From Coriobacteriia bacterium (GTDB taxonomy: Bacteria > Actinomycetota > Coriobacteriia > Coriobacteriales > UBA8131): DNA of 45,701 bases. Both the position numbers and the translations under genes were made by a program. Below, one piece after another: positions 8,665 to 17,293 of the stretch. The stretch is from positions 1 to 45,701 of the forward strand of contig WRBR01000005.1 in NCBI GenBank assembly GCA_009784425.1, in the 5' to 3' direction. The notes under the pieces were generated by a model. The model was not told the origin of the DNA and made no database searches. It saw nothing but the letters and a program-made list of their open reading frames with translations. The stretch's first letter is position 1, and each line of letters opens with the position of its first letter.

Positions 8665-9526
8665 TGAACTGTACCACGCAATAGACTCCATTGCCTTTTG
8701 GATTGGCCCCTTTGCCGTGAGGTGGTATGGCCTTGGTTATATCGTGGGCATCCTTGGCGGCGGTGCGGTTTTGATGCTGCTGGCCAAGCGCTGGAAGATC
8801 CACTTTACCCTTGATGCCCTGCTGAGCCTCTACATTGCCTCGGTGCTGGGCATTGTGCTGGGAGCCAGGATAGGGTACATCTTCTTTTATGGCGCAGGCT
8901 ATTACTTTGAAAACCCCGGAGAGATAATCTCCACGAGTATCTCCGGCTTGAGTTTTCATGGAGGAGTTTTGGGCATGGCCCTGGCCATCTTTGTAATCAG
9001 CCGCATCTATAAAATGCCCTTTACCAGCCTGGCAGACCTTGTTTTGATTGTTGCTCCCATCGGCATCTTTTTGGTGCGTTGCGCCAACTTCATCAACGGA
9101 GAGCTCTGGGGAGCACCCACCGATCTGCCCTGGGGAGTGACCTTTGAAAGCGGGGGAGGTATAGCCCGCCACCCAACGCAGCTCTATGAGGCCCTGCTTG
9201 AAGGGCTGGTGCTGTTCACCGTTTTGATAATCCTGGCACGCCGCAAGCCGCCACTGCCGCGCGGCAGCTACATGGGTGTCTTCTTTGTGCTGTATGGAGT
9301 CTTCAGAATTGCTGTTGAGTTTGTGCGTCAGCCTGACTCACAAATCGGCTACCTGGCCGGCGACTGGCTCACTATGGGTATGGTGCTCAGCTTGCCTATG
9401 GTGCTCATAGGCATTGCCATGCTTATTTATGCGTATAAAACACAACATTTACAAGCTGGATTGCCGGCTCCAAAAGCAACTGGCAACGGTATAATGAAAC
9501 CTTCACAATCTGACCCCAAGGAATGA
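8645..9526 (+). CDS. lgt: Prolipoprotein diacylglyceryl transferase
   Basis: The enzyme moves a diacylglyceryl group from phosphatidylglycerol to the lipobox cysteine of prelipoproteins at the membrane. The 293-residue protein has about seven membrane helices. It shows the family signatures GARIGYIFFY, SFHGGVLG, RCANFINGELWG and RHPTQLYEALLEG, which hold the essential His and Arg residues. There is no strong ribosome site before ATG 8645, consistent with coupling to the overlapping Cys-rich ORF. Two substrates are visible in this window: the ModA-like protein and the vWA protein. Confidence 0.96.
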   Translation: MDPALLDELYHAIDSIAFWIGPFAVRWYGLGYIVGILGGGAVLMLLAKRWKIHFTLDALLSLYIASVLGIVLGARIGYIFFYGAGYYFENPGEIISTSISGLSFHGGVLGMALAIFVISRIYKMPFTSLADLVLIVAPIGIFLVRCANFINGELWGAPTDLPWGVTFESGGGIARHPTQLYEALLEGLVLFTVLIILARRKPPLPRGSYMGVFFVLYGVFRIAVEFVRQPDSQIGYLAGDWLTMGMVLSLPMVLIGIAMLIYAYKTQHLQAGLPAPKATGNGIMKPSQSDPKE

Positions 9527-9554
9527 AAATACTCATAGATAGGTAATAGATATC

Positions 9555-11450
9555 ATGGAAAAACCAACAACAAGCTGGCAGGAATTATTCAATCAGTTAC
9601 AGGGTGGAGCAAGTGGCCCCGGCTCCGGCGGCTCAGGCTCGGGCGGGGGCTCAGGATCAGGCGGTTCGGGCTCTGGCGGCTCTGGCGGCTCAGGCAGCGG
9701 TCAACCCAACCCAGGCTCAATATGGTCCATGACTCAGGAGCAGATGACCGAGAAACAACGCAAGATGCTGGCAAAACTACTTAAGGTTTTGCTGGTTCTT
9801 GCCATCCCCATCATCTTGTTCTGCTATTGGTATTTTCACCCGCCCCTTAATATTCAGAGTGTAGACCTCTGGTACTTTGTGGGCTTTTTTGTTTTGCTTC
9901 CGGTGTTTGTTTTTTTCTACTATCGTTACAAGCTCTATCAGCAGGGCACCAAAAAGCATAAAAAAGATGCCAAAAAATCCAAGCTCAACAAACGCTTGAT
10001 GATGATTCCTTTGGCAGTGGTTGTGCTGGGCTTGGTGGGCGCCTTGACCTCGGCCGTGTTTTTCCCTGGCAATGCTCAACGGTATTCCAGCATTTTGAGC
10101 ATCACAGACCTGGAGTTTGTCCATGATATCCAGCAGGTCAATTTTGAGCAGATTCCCATTATCGATCGTAACTCTGCGGCTAATTTGGGGATCAGGGTTA
10201 TGGGAGAAATCCCCGAGTACGTAAGTCAGTTTGAAATCAGCCCTCTTTATAGCCAGATCAACTACCAAAATCAGCCGGTGCGGGTTAGCCCCCTGCTCTA
10301 TGCCGATGTTATCAAGTTTTTCACTAACAGCGGCTCGGGCCTCCCTGCCTACGTCATGGTGGAAATGACCACGCAAAACACCCAAATTGTGCGCCTTGAC
10401 CAGCCCATGCGCTATTCGCAGTCAGAGCTGCTCACTCGCAACATCTACCGCCACGTTCAGCTCTCCTATCCCTTTTATCTGCTGGATGAATTCTCCTTTG
10501 AGATAGACGACGAAGGTCATCCTTGGTGGATCTGCCCGGTGCAAAAGCGCACAATTGGCCTCTTTGGCGGCACCACTATTCAGCGTGTCATCATGTGCGA
10601 TGCAGTTACCGGAGAAACCACTGATCTTCCGATAGAAGAAGTTCCCCAATGGGTAGACAGGGCGTTTCCGGCAGAGCTGCTCATTACGCAGTACAACTGG
10701 TTTGGTGCCTACCACAACGGCTTCATCAACTCGTTCCTGGGCCAGGAGGGCGTGGTGCAAACCACCCCGGGCACCGACGGCATGCTGGCTTATAACTACA
10801 TTGCCAAGGACGACGACGTTTGGGTATACTCCGGCGTGACCTCTGCGGTGGCAGACAGATCAATCGTGGGCTTTATGCTTATCAATCAGCGCACGGGAGC
10901 AGGACACTACTATGCCATAGCCGGCGCAACTGAGGATTCGGCCATGCGTTCGGCCGAGGGCCAGGTGCAGCACCTCAATTACCGTGCCACCTTCCCCATT
11001 CTCATCAACATTGCCGATGTGCCCACTTACTTCATGGCCTTGAAAGATAACGCCGGCTTGGTAAAGAAGTTTGCCATGCTTGATATCCAGCGCTTCCAAA
11101 ACGTGGCGGTGGGTGACACCGTGGCAGAGACGGAGCGAGCGTATTTACAACTACTCATCACCAACGGTGTGGAAGTTAAAACCGACGAGACCGTTGCCGT
11201 GTACGATAACGTTTCTGGCGTGGTATCACGCATCACTCCTATGGTCGTTGACGGAAACTCAGTTTTCTTCGTCAAGCTCAAAGGCGATAGCAACGTCTAC
11301 CAGGCTTCTCTGCCTGTGCTGATCTATTTGCTGGACGTGGATCTGGGAGACGAGATTAATATCGGCTACTGGCAAGATGAAGGTATGAGAATCATTGAAG
11401 AGCTGGAAATAATCAAAAAGGCTCCCGTTGAAGTGCCGCTAGAAAACTAA
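9555..11450 (+). CDS. Conserved membrane protein with Gly/Ser-rich N-terminal linker
   Basis: The 631-residue protein starts with a short soluble part, then a Gly/Ser tract (residues about 18-52), a helix pair (about 77-120) with a basic KKHKKDAKKSKLNKR segment, and a third helix (about 148-170). The remaining 460 residues are probably extracytoplasmic. Words such as IDDEGHPWWICP, QYNWFGAYHNGF and SAMRSAEGQVQHLNYRATFP recall a large conserved family in Firmicutes and Actinobacteria often labelled Tat-pathway signal protein, of unknown role. It ends 23 bases before a bidirectional terminator shared with coaX. I can give no function. Confidence 0.7.
   Translation: MEKPTTSWQELFNQLQGGASGPGSGGSGSGGGSGSGGSGSGGSGGSGSGQPNPGSIWSMTQEQMTEKQRKMLAKLLKVLLVLAIPIILFCYWYFHPPLNIQSVDLWYFVGFFVLLPVFVFFYYRYKLYQQGTKKHKKDAKKSKLNKRLMMIPLAVVVLGLVGALTSAVFFPGNAQRYSSILSITDLEFVHDIQQVNFEQIPIIDRNSAANLGIRVMGEIPEYVSQFEISPLYSQINYQNQPVRVSPLLYADVIKFFTNSGSGLPAYVMVEMTTQNTQIVRLDQPMRYSQSELLTRNIYRHVQLSYPFYLLDEFSFEIDDEGHPWWICPVQKRTIGLFGGTTIQRVIMCDAVTGETTDLPIEEVPQWVDRAFPAELLITQYNWFGAYHNGFINSFLGQEGVVQTTPGTDGMLAYNYIAKDDDVWVYSGVTSAVADRSIVGFMLINQRTGAGHYYAIAGATEDSAMRSAEGQVQHLNYRATFPILINIADVPTYFMALKDNAGLVKKFAMLDIQRFQNVAVGDTVAETERAYLQLLITNGVEVKTDETVAVYDNVSGVVSRITPMVVDGNSVFFVKLKGDSNVYQASLPVLIYLLDVDLGDEINIGYWQDEGMRIIEELEIIKKAPVEVPLEN
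9606..9707 (+). repeat. GGCTCAGG/GGCTCGGG microrepeat coding the Gly/Ser tract
   Basis: The DNA is a degenerate tandem array of GGC TCx GGC codon blocks, giving a natural GGSGSGG-type flexible linker. Such arrays change length by slippage in multiples of three, so length variation between strains is expected. Confidence 0.75.
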
Positions 11451-11472
11451 GATTGCTTAACAGCAAACTGTT

Positions 11473-11503
11473 ACGACCCGAGGGGACAGACCCCTCGGGT
11501 CGT
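11473..11503. terminator. Bidirectional terminator between membrane-protein gene and coaX
   Basis: ACGACCCGAGGGG pairs perfectly over 13 bp with CCCCTCGGGTCGT round a five-base loop ACAGA. It sits between two convergent genes, as expected for a two-way terminator. The T tracts on either side are poor. Confidence 0.85.
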
Positions 11504-11520
11504 TATCATTGCAGGGCAAC

Positions 11521-12285
11521 TCAGAGCAAAGCGCGCTCATAAGCCAAGCGAAGGCCCTCTAAAGTGAGGTTGTCGTTGACGTCGGTGATGGTTTGGGAGA
11601 GCTTGAGTACGCGCCTCGATAAGCCGCCGGTGGCGATGACGGGAGCTTCATAACCCAGCTCGTCAAACACGCGCCTCACCAGTCCGTCAATGCGGTCTAT
11701 CTCCCCATAGGTGAGCCCGCTTTGCACAGCGGTCTTGGTTGATATGCCAATAACCTGAGGCGGCGTTTCTATGTCTATGCGCGGGAGTCGGGCGGCCGCA
11801 TCAAACAGGGCATTGGTGGAGGTGACTAGTCCCGGCGCGATGATGCCTCCCACAAAGGCACCTTCTTTGTTGATGACCTCCATGTTGGTGGCGGTGCCAA
11901 AGTCCACCACTATAACCGGTGCGCCATAGAACTCTACGGCTGCCAGGGCATCGGCAATGCGGTCGGCGCCAATCTCCTCCGGTGTTGCATAGCTGCATGA
12001 AAAACCCACCGCTGTTTCGTGGGTCAAGAGCAGGGGCTCTGAGCCGCTGAGCTTTTGAGCCGCCACCCGCCACTCGCCGCTCAAGGCCGGCACCACCGAA
12101 GCAACGGCCACTGCATGAATGAGCAAAGGTTCCAAGTCATTGGCAAGAAGGGTTCTGAGCGATATCAACAGCTCATCTGCCGTATCGGTTGCGCGTGTTG
12201 AAAGACGCCAGCTCAACACCAGGTCCTTGCCGTCATAGACTCCCAGGTGGGTCTGAGTATTACCGATGTCTGCAACCAGTAACAT
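11521..12285 (-). CDS. coaX: Type III pantothenate kinase
   Basis: The enzyme phosphorylates pantothenate in the first step of coenzyme A synthesis and belongs to the ASKHA fold. MLLVADIGNTQTHLGVYDG is the typical N terminus (phosphate-1 motif), and GADRIADALAA and VVDFGTATNMEV are the next two signatures. I placed the start at the fifth codon of the listed ORF, since GGAGG lies at the right distance before that ATG (254 residues). It is divergent from the response-regulator gene, with 116 bases between the starts. Confidence 0.95.
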   Translation of the reverse strand: MLLVADIGNTQTHLGVYDGKDLVLSWRLSTRATDTADELLISLRTLLANDLEPLLIHAVAVASVVPALSGEWRVAAQKLSGSEPLLLTHETAVGFSCSYATPEEIGADRIADALAAVEFYGAPVIVVDFGTATNMEVINKEGAFVGGIIAPGLVTSTNALFDAAARLPRIDIETPPQVIGISTKTAVQSGLTYGEIDRIDGLVRRVFDELGYEAPVIATGGLSRRVLKLSQTITDVNDNLTLEGLRLAYERALL

Positions 12286-12401
12286 GAAAACCTCCAAAAC
12301 CTCAAATACTGCGGTAGGCTACGCAAAATCTAACGCCCATTGTATCGCAGGTGAGTGGTATCATTAACGTAAGTCATGAGGTGCTGTTGAAGGGAGACGC
12401 A

Positions 12402-13115
12402 ATGACCGACACACCAGCCCATATCCTCGTTGTTGACGACGAGCCCTCAATAACCGAATTTGTTGGCTATAACCTGCGCAAAGAAGGCTATGAGGTGAGT
12501 ATAGCCGCCGATGGGGCTGCGGCACTCGAGCTTGTTAACTCCCAGCATTTTGACCTGGTAATCATGGACGTTATGTTGCCCAATATGGACGGTTATGAGG
12601 TAGTGAGGCGCATTCGAGCCAACTACACCATGCCCGTTCTCTTTCTCAGCGCGCGCGACACCGAGCTTGATAAAGTTGTGGGCCTTGAAATCGGCGGAGA
12701 CGACTATCTGGCCAAGCCCTTTGGGGTCCGCGAGCTTATCGCCCGCGCCAAAGCGCTGCTCAGACGTTCTGCCAGCCAAGAAAACGGCGGCCTCGGAGAC
12801 GACTTTGATGAGGTAATCGAAGTCAGCGGCATCAAACTCGACGAAGGCACCCATATTGCGGTGAGCGAAAAAGGCCCCATTGAGCTGACACCGCGGGAGT
12901 TTGAGCTCCTCGCTGCGCTGATGCGTCACGCCGGCAAGGTGCTTTCGCGCGACCAGCTCTTGCACGACGCCTGGGGGTGGGAATACCTGGTAGAAACCAA
13001 AACCGTCGACACACACGTCAAACGTTTGCGTGACAAGCTTGAGGCGGCCAAGGTAGACCCGGGCCTCATTGAAACGGTACGCGGCTACGGATACCGATTC
13101 AAAGTTCTCACCTAG
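12402..13115 (+). CDS. OmpR-family response regulator
   Basis: The protein is 237 residues from ATG 12402, which has GGGAG upstream; the 17 extra residues of the longer ORF have no homology to receiver domains. The receiver has the acidic pair Asp12-Asp13, phospho-acceptor Asp56 (DLVIMDVMLP) and Lys105 (YLAKPF). A winged-helix DNA-binding domain fills the C-terminal 100 residues (LTPREFELLAAL, VDTHVKRLRDKL, VRGYGYRF). The kinase gene follows after 67 bases, so they form a standard two-component pair, of unknown stimulus. Confidence 0.93.
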   Translation: MTDTPAHILVVDDEPSITEFVGYNLRKEGYEVSIAADGAAALELVNSQHFDLVIMDVMLPNMDGYEVVRRIRANYTMPVLFLSARDTELDKVVGLEIGGDDYLAKPFGVRELIARAKALLRRSASQENGGLGDDFDEVIEVSGIKLDEGTHIAVSEKGPIELTPREFELLAALMRHAGKVLSRDQLLHDAWGWEYLVETKTVDTHVKRLRDKLEAAKVDPGLIETVRGYGYRFKVLT

Positions 13116-13182
13116 ATGCAACCTGCCGTTAGTCAGCCAGTAATAGGGGGCTGCTCTCCCTCCCGTTTTCCAGGAGGTACGC

Positions 13183-14232
13183 TTGCACTATAAAACACTC
13201 AGAATACTGCTGGCAATCATCTGCGCTGCCATAGCCATGATTATTGCGCTTATTGCCGTAGCGCTGATTTTTGCACAGATTGAGAGTGAACTCCTGGTAG
13301 TGACCGTAATACTGCCCCTGGGCCTGATAGCTTTTGTGTGTGCCTATGCCGCCACGGGCTTTTATCTGGGCCCCATTGGCAAGGTGATGCTGCGCGTTAA
13401 GCAACTGGCCGACGGGCACATTTCGGTGCGCTTTATGGACGAAAGAATGGCGCGTGCCCCCTTGGGAGTTCAGGAGCTGGCAACTGAATTAGACTCGGTT
13501 GCCTCAAAGATGCGCACCCAGCTGGCCGAAGCTGCCGCAGAGAGCAAGCGGCAAAACCAGTTTGTCAGCGATGTCTCGCACGAACTGCGCACGCCGCTCA
13601 CTTCAATCCGCGGCGCGGCAGAGACCATGATGGATGAGGACATCTCCTTTGAAGACCGACACTTCTTTTGTGAGAGTATCGTCCGCGAAAGCGAGCGGCT
13701 GACGCGCCTGGCCAATGAGCTGCTCACGCTGCAGCGCATTGACGGCAGAGGAGAGATAGTCCTTGAGCGTGTAAATCTTCATAAGGTGGTGGAAGATGCG
13801 GTTAACTCGCTCGCGCCGCTGCTGGAGGAGCGCAATGTTGAGATCACGCTCAACGGCGAAGCTCCGGACGTACTGGGTGACACCGACCGCCTTCAGCAGG
13901 TGACGGTGAACCTCATTGAAAATGCCAGCCGTTTTACTAACCCTGAGCATGGGCGGATTTGGGTGGAGCTCTCCGGTATCAGAGGGCATAGCATCCTTGC
14001 GGTGAAGGACAACGGAAAAGGCTTTGGCGATGTTGACCCGGCTCGACTCTTTGACCGTTTTTATCGAGGCGATGCCAGCCGAGCCCGCACCACCGGAGGC
14101 ACAGGTCTTGGTCTTACCATAGTCAAGGCAATCGTTGACTCGCACGACGGTACCGTTGAGGCTGTCAACTTGCCCGATGGCGGCGCTTGTTTTATTGTTG
14201 CTATACCTTCATTGCCACCCCGATCCGAGTGA
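13183..14232 (+). CDS. Two-component sensor histidine kinase
   Basis: TTG at 13183 is supported by a strong AGGAGGT five bases upstream. The 349-residue protein has two membrane helices (about 7-31 and 38-60) with almost no extracytoplasmic loop, so it probably senses within the membrane. HAMP follows (about 62-115), then HisKA (SDVSHELRTPLT, His133), and HATPase_c with N box NLIENASRF, G1 DNGKGF and G2 GGTGLGLTIV. It pairs with the response regulator just before it. The third gene of the group is the odd hybrid protein downstream. Confidence 0.94.
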   Translation: MHYKTLRILLAIICAAIAMIIALIAVALIFAQIESELLVVTVILPLGLIAFVCAYAATGFYLGPIGKVMLRVKQLADGHISVRFMDERMARAPLGVQELATELDSVASKMRTQLAEAAAESKRQNQFVSDVSHELRTPLTSIRGAAETMMDEDISFEDRHFFCESIVRESERLTRLANELLTLQRIDGRGEIVLERVNLHKVVEDAVNSLAPLLEERNVEITLNGEAPDVLGDTDRLQQVTVNLIENASRFTNPEHGRIWVELSGIRGHSILAVKDNGKGFGDVDPARLFDRFYRGDASRARTTGGTGLGLTIVKAIVDSHDGTVEAVNLPDGGACFIVAIPSLPPRSE

Positions 14233-14291
14233 GCTTGAGGTTTGCGAATATGAGAGGTCCTTGCCCATGACATCGATTTTGAGGAAGTGAA

Positions 14292-15749
14292 GTGCCAATG
14301 ACCCCAACGGTTGCCAATACGAGTATTGACACCAGTGACCCCCGCATTAAGCAGCGCGTGAGACAAAAGCTGCTGGATATCAACGCACGGCGTATGCTGG
14401 TGTTGTGCCTGTTATTTGTGGTACTGCAAGCAGCAACGTTACTCCTGGGCTCTGCAAACATCGCCTTTTTCTATCCCGATAGCGGCCACCGCATTTTTTA
14501 CCTGGGCAGCAATGAGTTTGTCTTTCTGCTCAATGTGGGAACCTTGAGCTTACTCAGGATTGTCTCCCTTTGTTTGGGCGCGCTTTTTGCCCTACTCTTC
14601 GCCCTGGGCATTCGCGGCTTAATTAAGAGCCCTAAAACACAGAACAACCTCGTGCACGCATGCATTATCATACTGTCCGGCATACAGATCATTGTGTTTA
14701 GTCTTGAATTTGATAGCTTGAACCTCCTGTTCAACTTGGTGGTGTTCTTGCTGATGCTGGGGATCCTGCCGGTGCTGCCGCGCCTGCACATACTGGGTTT
14801 CGCCCTTGCTTTTGCCTTGTTAAGTGGCGTGAGCTTTATCGTGGGGCTCCCCAGCTATGGGGAATATATCTCGTCGGTAGGCGTCTACACCTCGCTTGCC
14901 ATTGTTGCGCTCCTGGCAAGCCTGTGTGCCTCGTGGTTGAATTATAGCTCTGTTGAAAAGACGATAGCGATTGGCCTTGAGCTTGAGGATCAAAAAGCCA
15001 ATAACGAAGCATACATCGAAGAACAAACTGCTGAGTACAGAGAAAAAGCCCGCGCTGCCGAGGCCGCCAATCTTGCTAAGACCCGTTTTCTCACACGCGT
15101 CAGCCACGAAATGCGCACCTCTCTCACCACCATCCTCGGCATGGTTTTTGTTGTCAAGGAAACCAATGACCCCAAGAGTAGGGAAGAGAGCCTTCTGGCC
15201 ATCGATCAGGCATCGCATAAGCTCAGGGATATCGTGGCCAACATCATCGATACCACCAAGATTGAGCTGGACTTTGCCGGCGATGATCTCAACCAGGAGT
15301 TTGCCTTGCTCAATGCGGATAAAGCTTTGCCGCAGCGCATGGGCGAGCGTGTCGAGGCACCTAACCTTGCGGGCAAAAACATTCTCATCGTCGAAGACCT
15401 TGAGACCAACCGTTTTGTGCTGCGGGAGTATCTCAAGGTTACCAAAGCAAATGTTGAAGAGGCAGAAAACGGCAGAATTGCGGTTGAGATGTTCAGCGCA
15501 TCTCCTGTTGGGTACTACAACTTTGTTTTCATGGATCTGCTCATGCCCGAGATGAACGGTCATGATGCCACCCGAGCAATCCGCTCATTAAAGCGCGGCG
15601 ATGCCTTGGATGTCCCCATAGTGGCAGTGAGCGCCAATGCCTTCAAAGAAGATATTGAGGCCTCGCTGGCGGCAGGCATGGACATGCATCTGGCAAAACC
15701 GGTAGAGCAGTCAACCATCTTTAGTGTATTGATTGAGAGAATCATATGA
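14292..15749 (+). CDS. Degenerate hybrid kinase: membrane region, HisKA, receiver, no ATPase domain
   Basis: GTG 14292 follows GAGGAAGTG at good distance (485 residues). Five or six membrane helices span residues 33-215, a coiled coil about 225-260, and HisKA has His272 (TRVSHEMRTSLT). A receiver domain starts at about 361 with Glu368-Asp369, Asp415 (NFVFMDLLMPEMNG) and Lys469 (HLAKP). Only about 40 residues lie between HisKA and receiver, where an HATPase_c domain of about 110-150 residues should be, and no N, G1 or G2 box exists. It cannot make its own phosphate transfer. It may be a phosphorelay intermediate or modulator for the kinase upstream. The stop overlaps purB by ATGA. Confidence 0.85.
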   Translation: MPMTPTVANTSIDTSDPRIKQRVRQKLLDINARRMLVLCLLFVVLQAATLLLGSANIAFFYPDSGHRIFYLGSNEFVFLLNVGTLSLLRIVSLCLGALFALLFALGIRGLIKSPKTQNNLVHACIIILSGIQIIVFSLEFDSLNLLFNLVVFLLMLGILPVLPRLHILGFALAFALLSGVSFIVGLPSYGEYISSVGVYTSLAIVALLASLCASWLNYSSVEKTIAIGLELEDQKANNEAYIEEQTAEYREKARAAEAANLAKTRFLTRVSHEMRTSLTTILGMVFVVKETNDPKSREESLLAIDQASHKLRDIVANIIDTTKIELDFAGDDLNQEFALLNADKALPQRMGERVEAPNLAGKNILIVEDLETNRFVLREYLKVTKANVEEAENGRIAVEMFSASPVGYYNFVFMDLLMPEMNGHDATRAIRSLKRGDALDVPIVAVSANAFKEDIEASLAAGMDMHLAKPVEQSTIFSVLIERII

Positions 15750-17098
15750 TTGATCGTTATTCGCGTCCCGAGATGTCTCACATCTTCTCACTTGAGAACA
15801 AATTTGCCCTGTGGCAGGAGATTGAGGTGCTCTTTGCCGAGGCCTGCGCAAAGCAGGGAAAGATTGGCATCACCTTGGAAGAAGCGCGCTGGATACGCCA
15901 ACACGCAGGCTTTGATTTGGCTGCCATTGAAGAGATTGAGGCCGTCACCAACCACGATGTCATTGCCTTTCTCACCAATCTGGGCCAGCATGTGGATGCA
16001 GGGGTTTCTGAAGGAGACCCCAAGCCCTCGCGCTGGCTACACTATGGCATGACCTCTTCGGACCTGGGCGACACGGCGCTCTGTTGCCAGATAACCCAGG
16101 CGGTGGACTTAATCCTGGCTGCCGTGCGCAAGTTGGGTGAGAGCTGCAAGCGCCGAGCCCTTGAAGAGCAGGGCACACTCTGTGTGGGTCGCACGCACGG
16201 CATTCAAGCGGAGCCAATGACCTTTGGCATGAAGTTTGGTGCCTGGGCCTGGGCTCTCAAACGAGCCGAGCAGCGGCTGCTTGATGCCCGCGCCTTGAGT
16301 GCGGCACGGGGAGCGCTCTCCGGTGCTGTAGGCTCATATTCCAGCATTGATCCGGCTTTGGAAGCCTATGTGTGCGAGCACCTGGGCCTCACGCCCGACC
16401 CCCTCTCAACGCAAGTCATTGCGCGCGACAACCATGCCCATGTTTCAGCGGCCCTTGCCGGCTCTGCTGCTACTCTTGAACAGATCGCCACAGAGATACG
16501 CGCGCTGCAAAAGTCCGAAGTGCTGGAGGCAGAGGAGCCCTTTACCAAAGGCCAAAAAGGCTCTAGCGCCATGCCCCATAAGCGCAACCCCATAACCTGC
16601 GAGCGCGTATGCGGCCTGGCGCGCGTGGTCAAGGCCAATATGCAGGTTGCCCTCGATAACGTTGCCCTTTGGCACGAGCGGGATATTTCCCATTCCTCCG
16701 CGGAGCGCGTGGTGGTGGCTGATTCGTTCATAGCCCTTGACTATATGCTCGCCAAGATGCAGTGGGTTATCGACGGGCTCGTTTTGTACCCTGCCAACAT
16801 GCTGGCAAACCTAGAGCGCACCCGTGGGCTGATCTATTCAAGCAAGGTGCTCCTTGTTCTGGTGGACGCTGGTATCACCCGCGAAGAAGCCTACGCCATT
16901 GTGCAGCGCAACGCCCTCGCCGTTTGGGATGACATTCAGCAGGCCGCTACCGGTCTGAGCTTTCGTGAGCGCCTCGAAGCAGATCCGGACGCGGCCAGTC
17001 TCATTGGCCCCGAGACCCTCGACGCAGTGTTTGACCCCTGGAGTTTCCTAGGCACTACCTCCATCCTCTTCGACCGCCTCAAAAAGTTGGAATTTTAG
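15746..17098 (+). CDS. purB: Adenylosuccinate lyase
   Basis: The enzyme acts twice in purine synthesis, releasing fumarate from SAICAR and from adenylosuccinate. The 450-residue protein has the fumarase/aspartase superfamily signature GSSAMPHKRNP (about residue 271), the GMTSSDLGDTA block and the GRTHGIQAEPMTFG histidine region. The ATG overlaps the stop codon of the hybrid kinase (ATGA), so purB probably depends on transcription from the signalling genes. A long hairpin element begins directly after its stop. Confidence 0.96.
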   Translation: MIDRYSRPEMSHIFSLENKFALWQEIEVLFAEACAKQGKIGITLEEARWIRQHAGFDLAAIEEIEAVTNHDVIAFLTNLGQHVDAGVSEGDPKPSRWLHYGMTSSDLGDTALCCQITQAVDLILAAVRKLGESCKRRALEEQGTLCVGRTHGIQAEPMTFGMKFGAWAWALKRAEQRLLDARALSAARGALSGAVGSYSSIDPALEAYVCEHLGLTPDPLSTQVIARDNHAHVSAALAGSAATLEQIATEIRALQKSEVLEAEEPFTKGQKGSSAMPHKRNPITCERVCGLARVVKANMQVALDNVALWHERDISHSSAERVVVADSFIALDYMLAKMQWVIDGLVLYPANMLANLERTRGLIYSSKVLLVLVDAGITREEAYAIVQRNALAVWDDIQQAATGLSFRERLEADPDAASLIGPETLDAVFDPWSFLGTTSILFDRLKKLEF

Positions 17099-17105
17099 GC
17101 GTGAG

Positions 17106-17278
17106 GTACTGGTACAGAGGGACGGGGTTGGTGTGGTACAGAGGGACGGGGTTGGTGTACCACTTTTTGAGGCAAAAAGTGGTACACCAACCCCGTCCCT
17201 CTGTACCACACCAACCCCGTCCCTCTGTACCATACCAGCCCCGTCCCCCTGCCCAAAACGCCCCGTCCCCTTTGTCCA
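17106..17278. repeat. Compound hairpin element with perfect 59-bp stem
   Basis: Bases 17111-17169 and 17173-17231 are perfect reverse complements across a three-base loop (AGG). Each arm is itself a tandem of a 24-base unit containing AGAGGGACGGGGTTGGTGT. A right-hand tail (17232-17278) adds two more CCCCGTCCCC cores. The same tail appears in the element at 21194-21356. Neighbouring ORFs in this stretch (such as 17101-17289) are products of the repeat. Strong transcription stop for purB is likely. Confidence 0.95.
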
Positions 17279-17287
17279 TGCTATACT
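17279..17287 (+). promoter_or_regulatory. Extended -10 promoter giving a probable leaderless mRNA
   Basis: TGCTATACT is an extended -10 (TGn plus TATACT at 17282-17287). The ATG of the NlpC gene begins seven bases after it, exactly where transcription should start. There is no ribosome binding site before this ATG. No -35 is present because the upstream DNA is the hairpin element. Confidence 0.6.
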
Positions 17288-17293
17288 AAGCCA

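Noticed and set aside
17106-17278. CRISPR-like array
   Set aside because: The tandem 24-base units have no unique spacers and form one palindrome; no cas genes are present.
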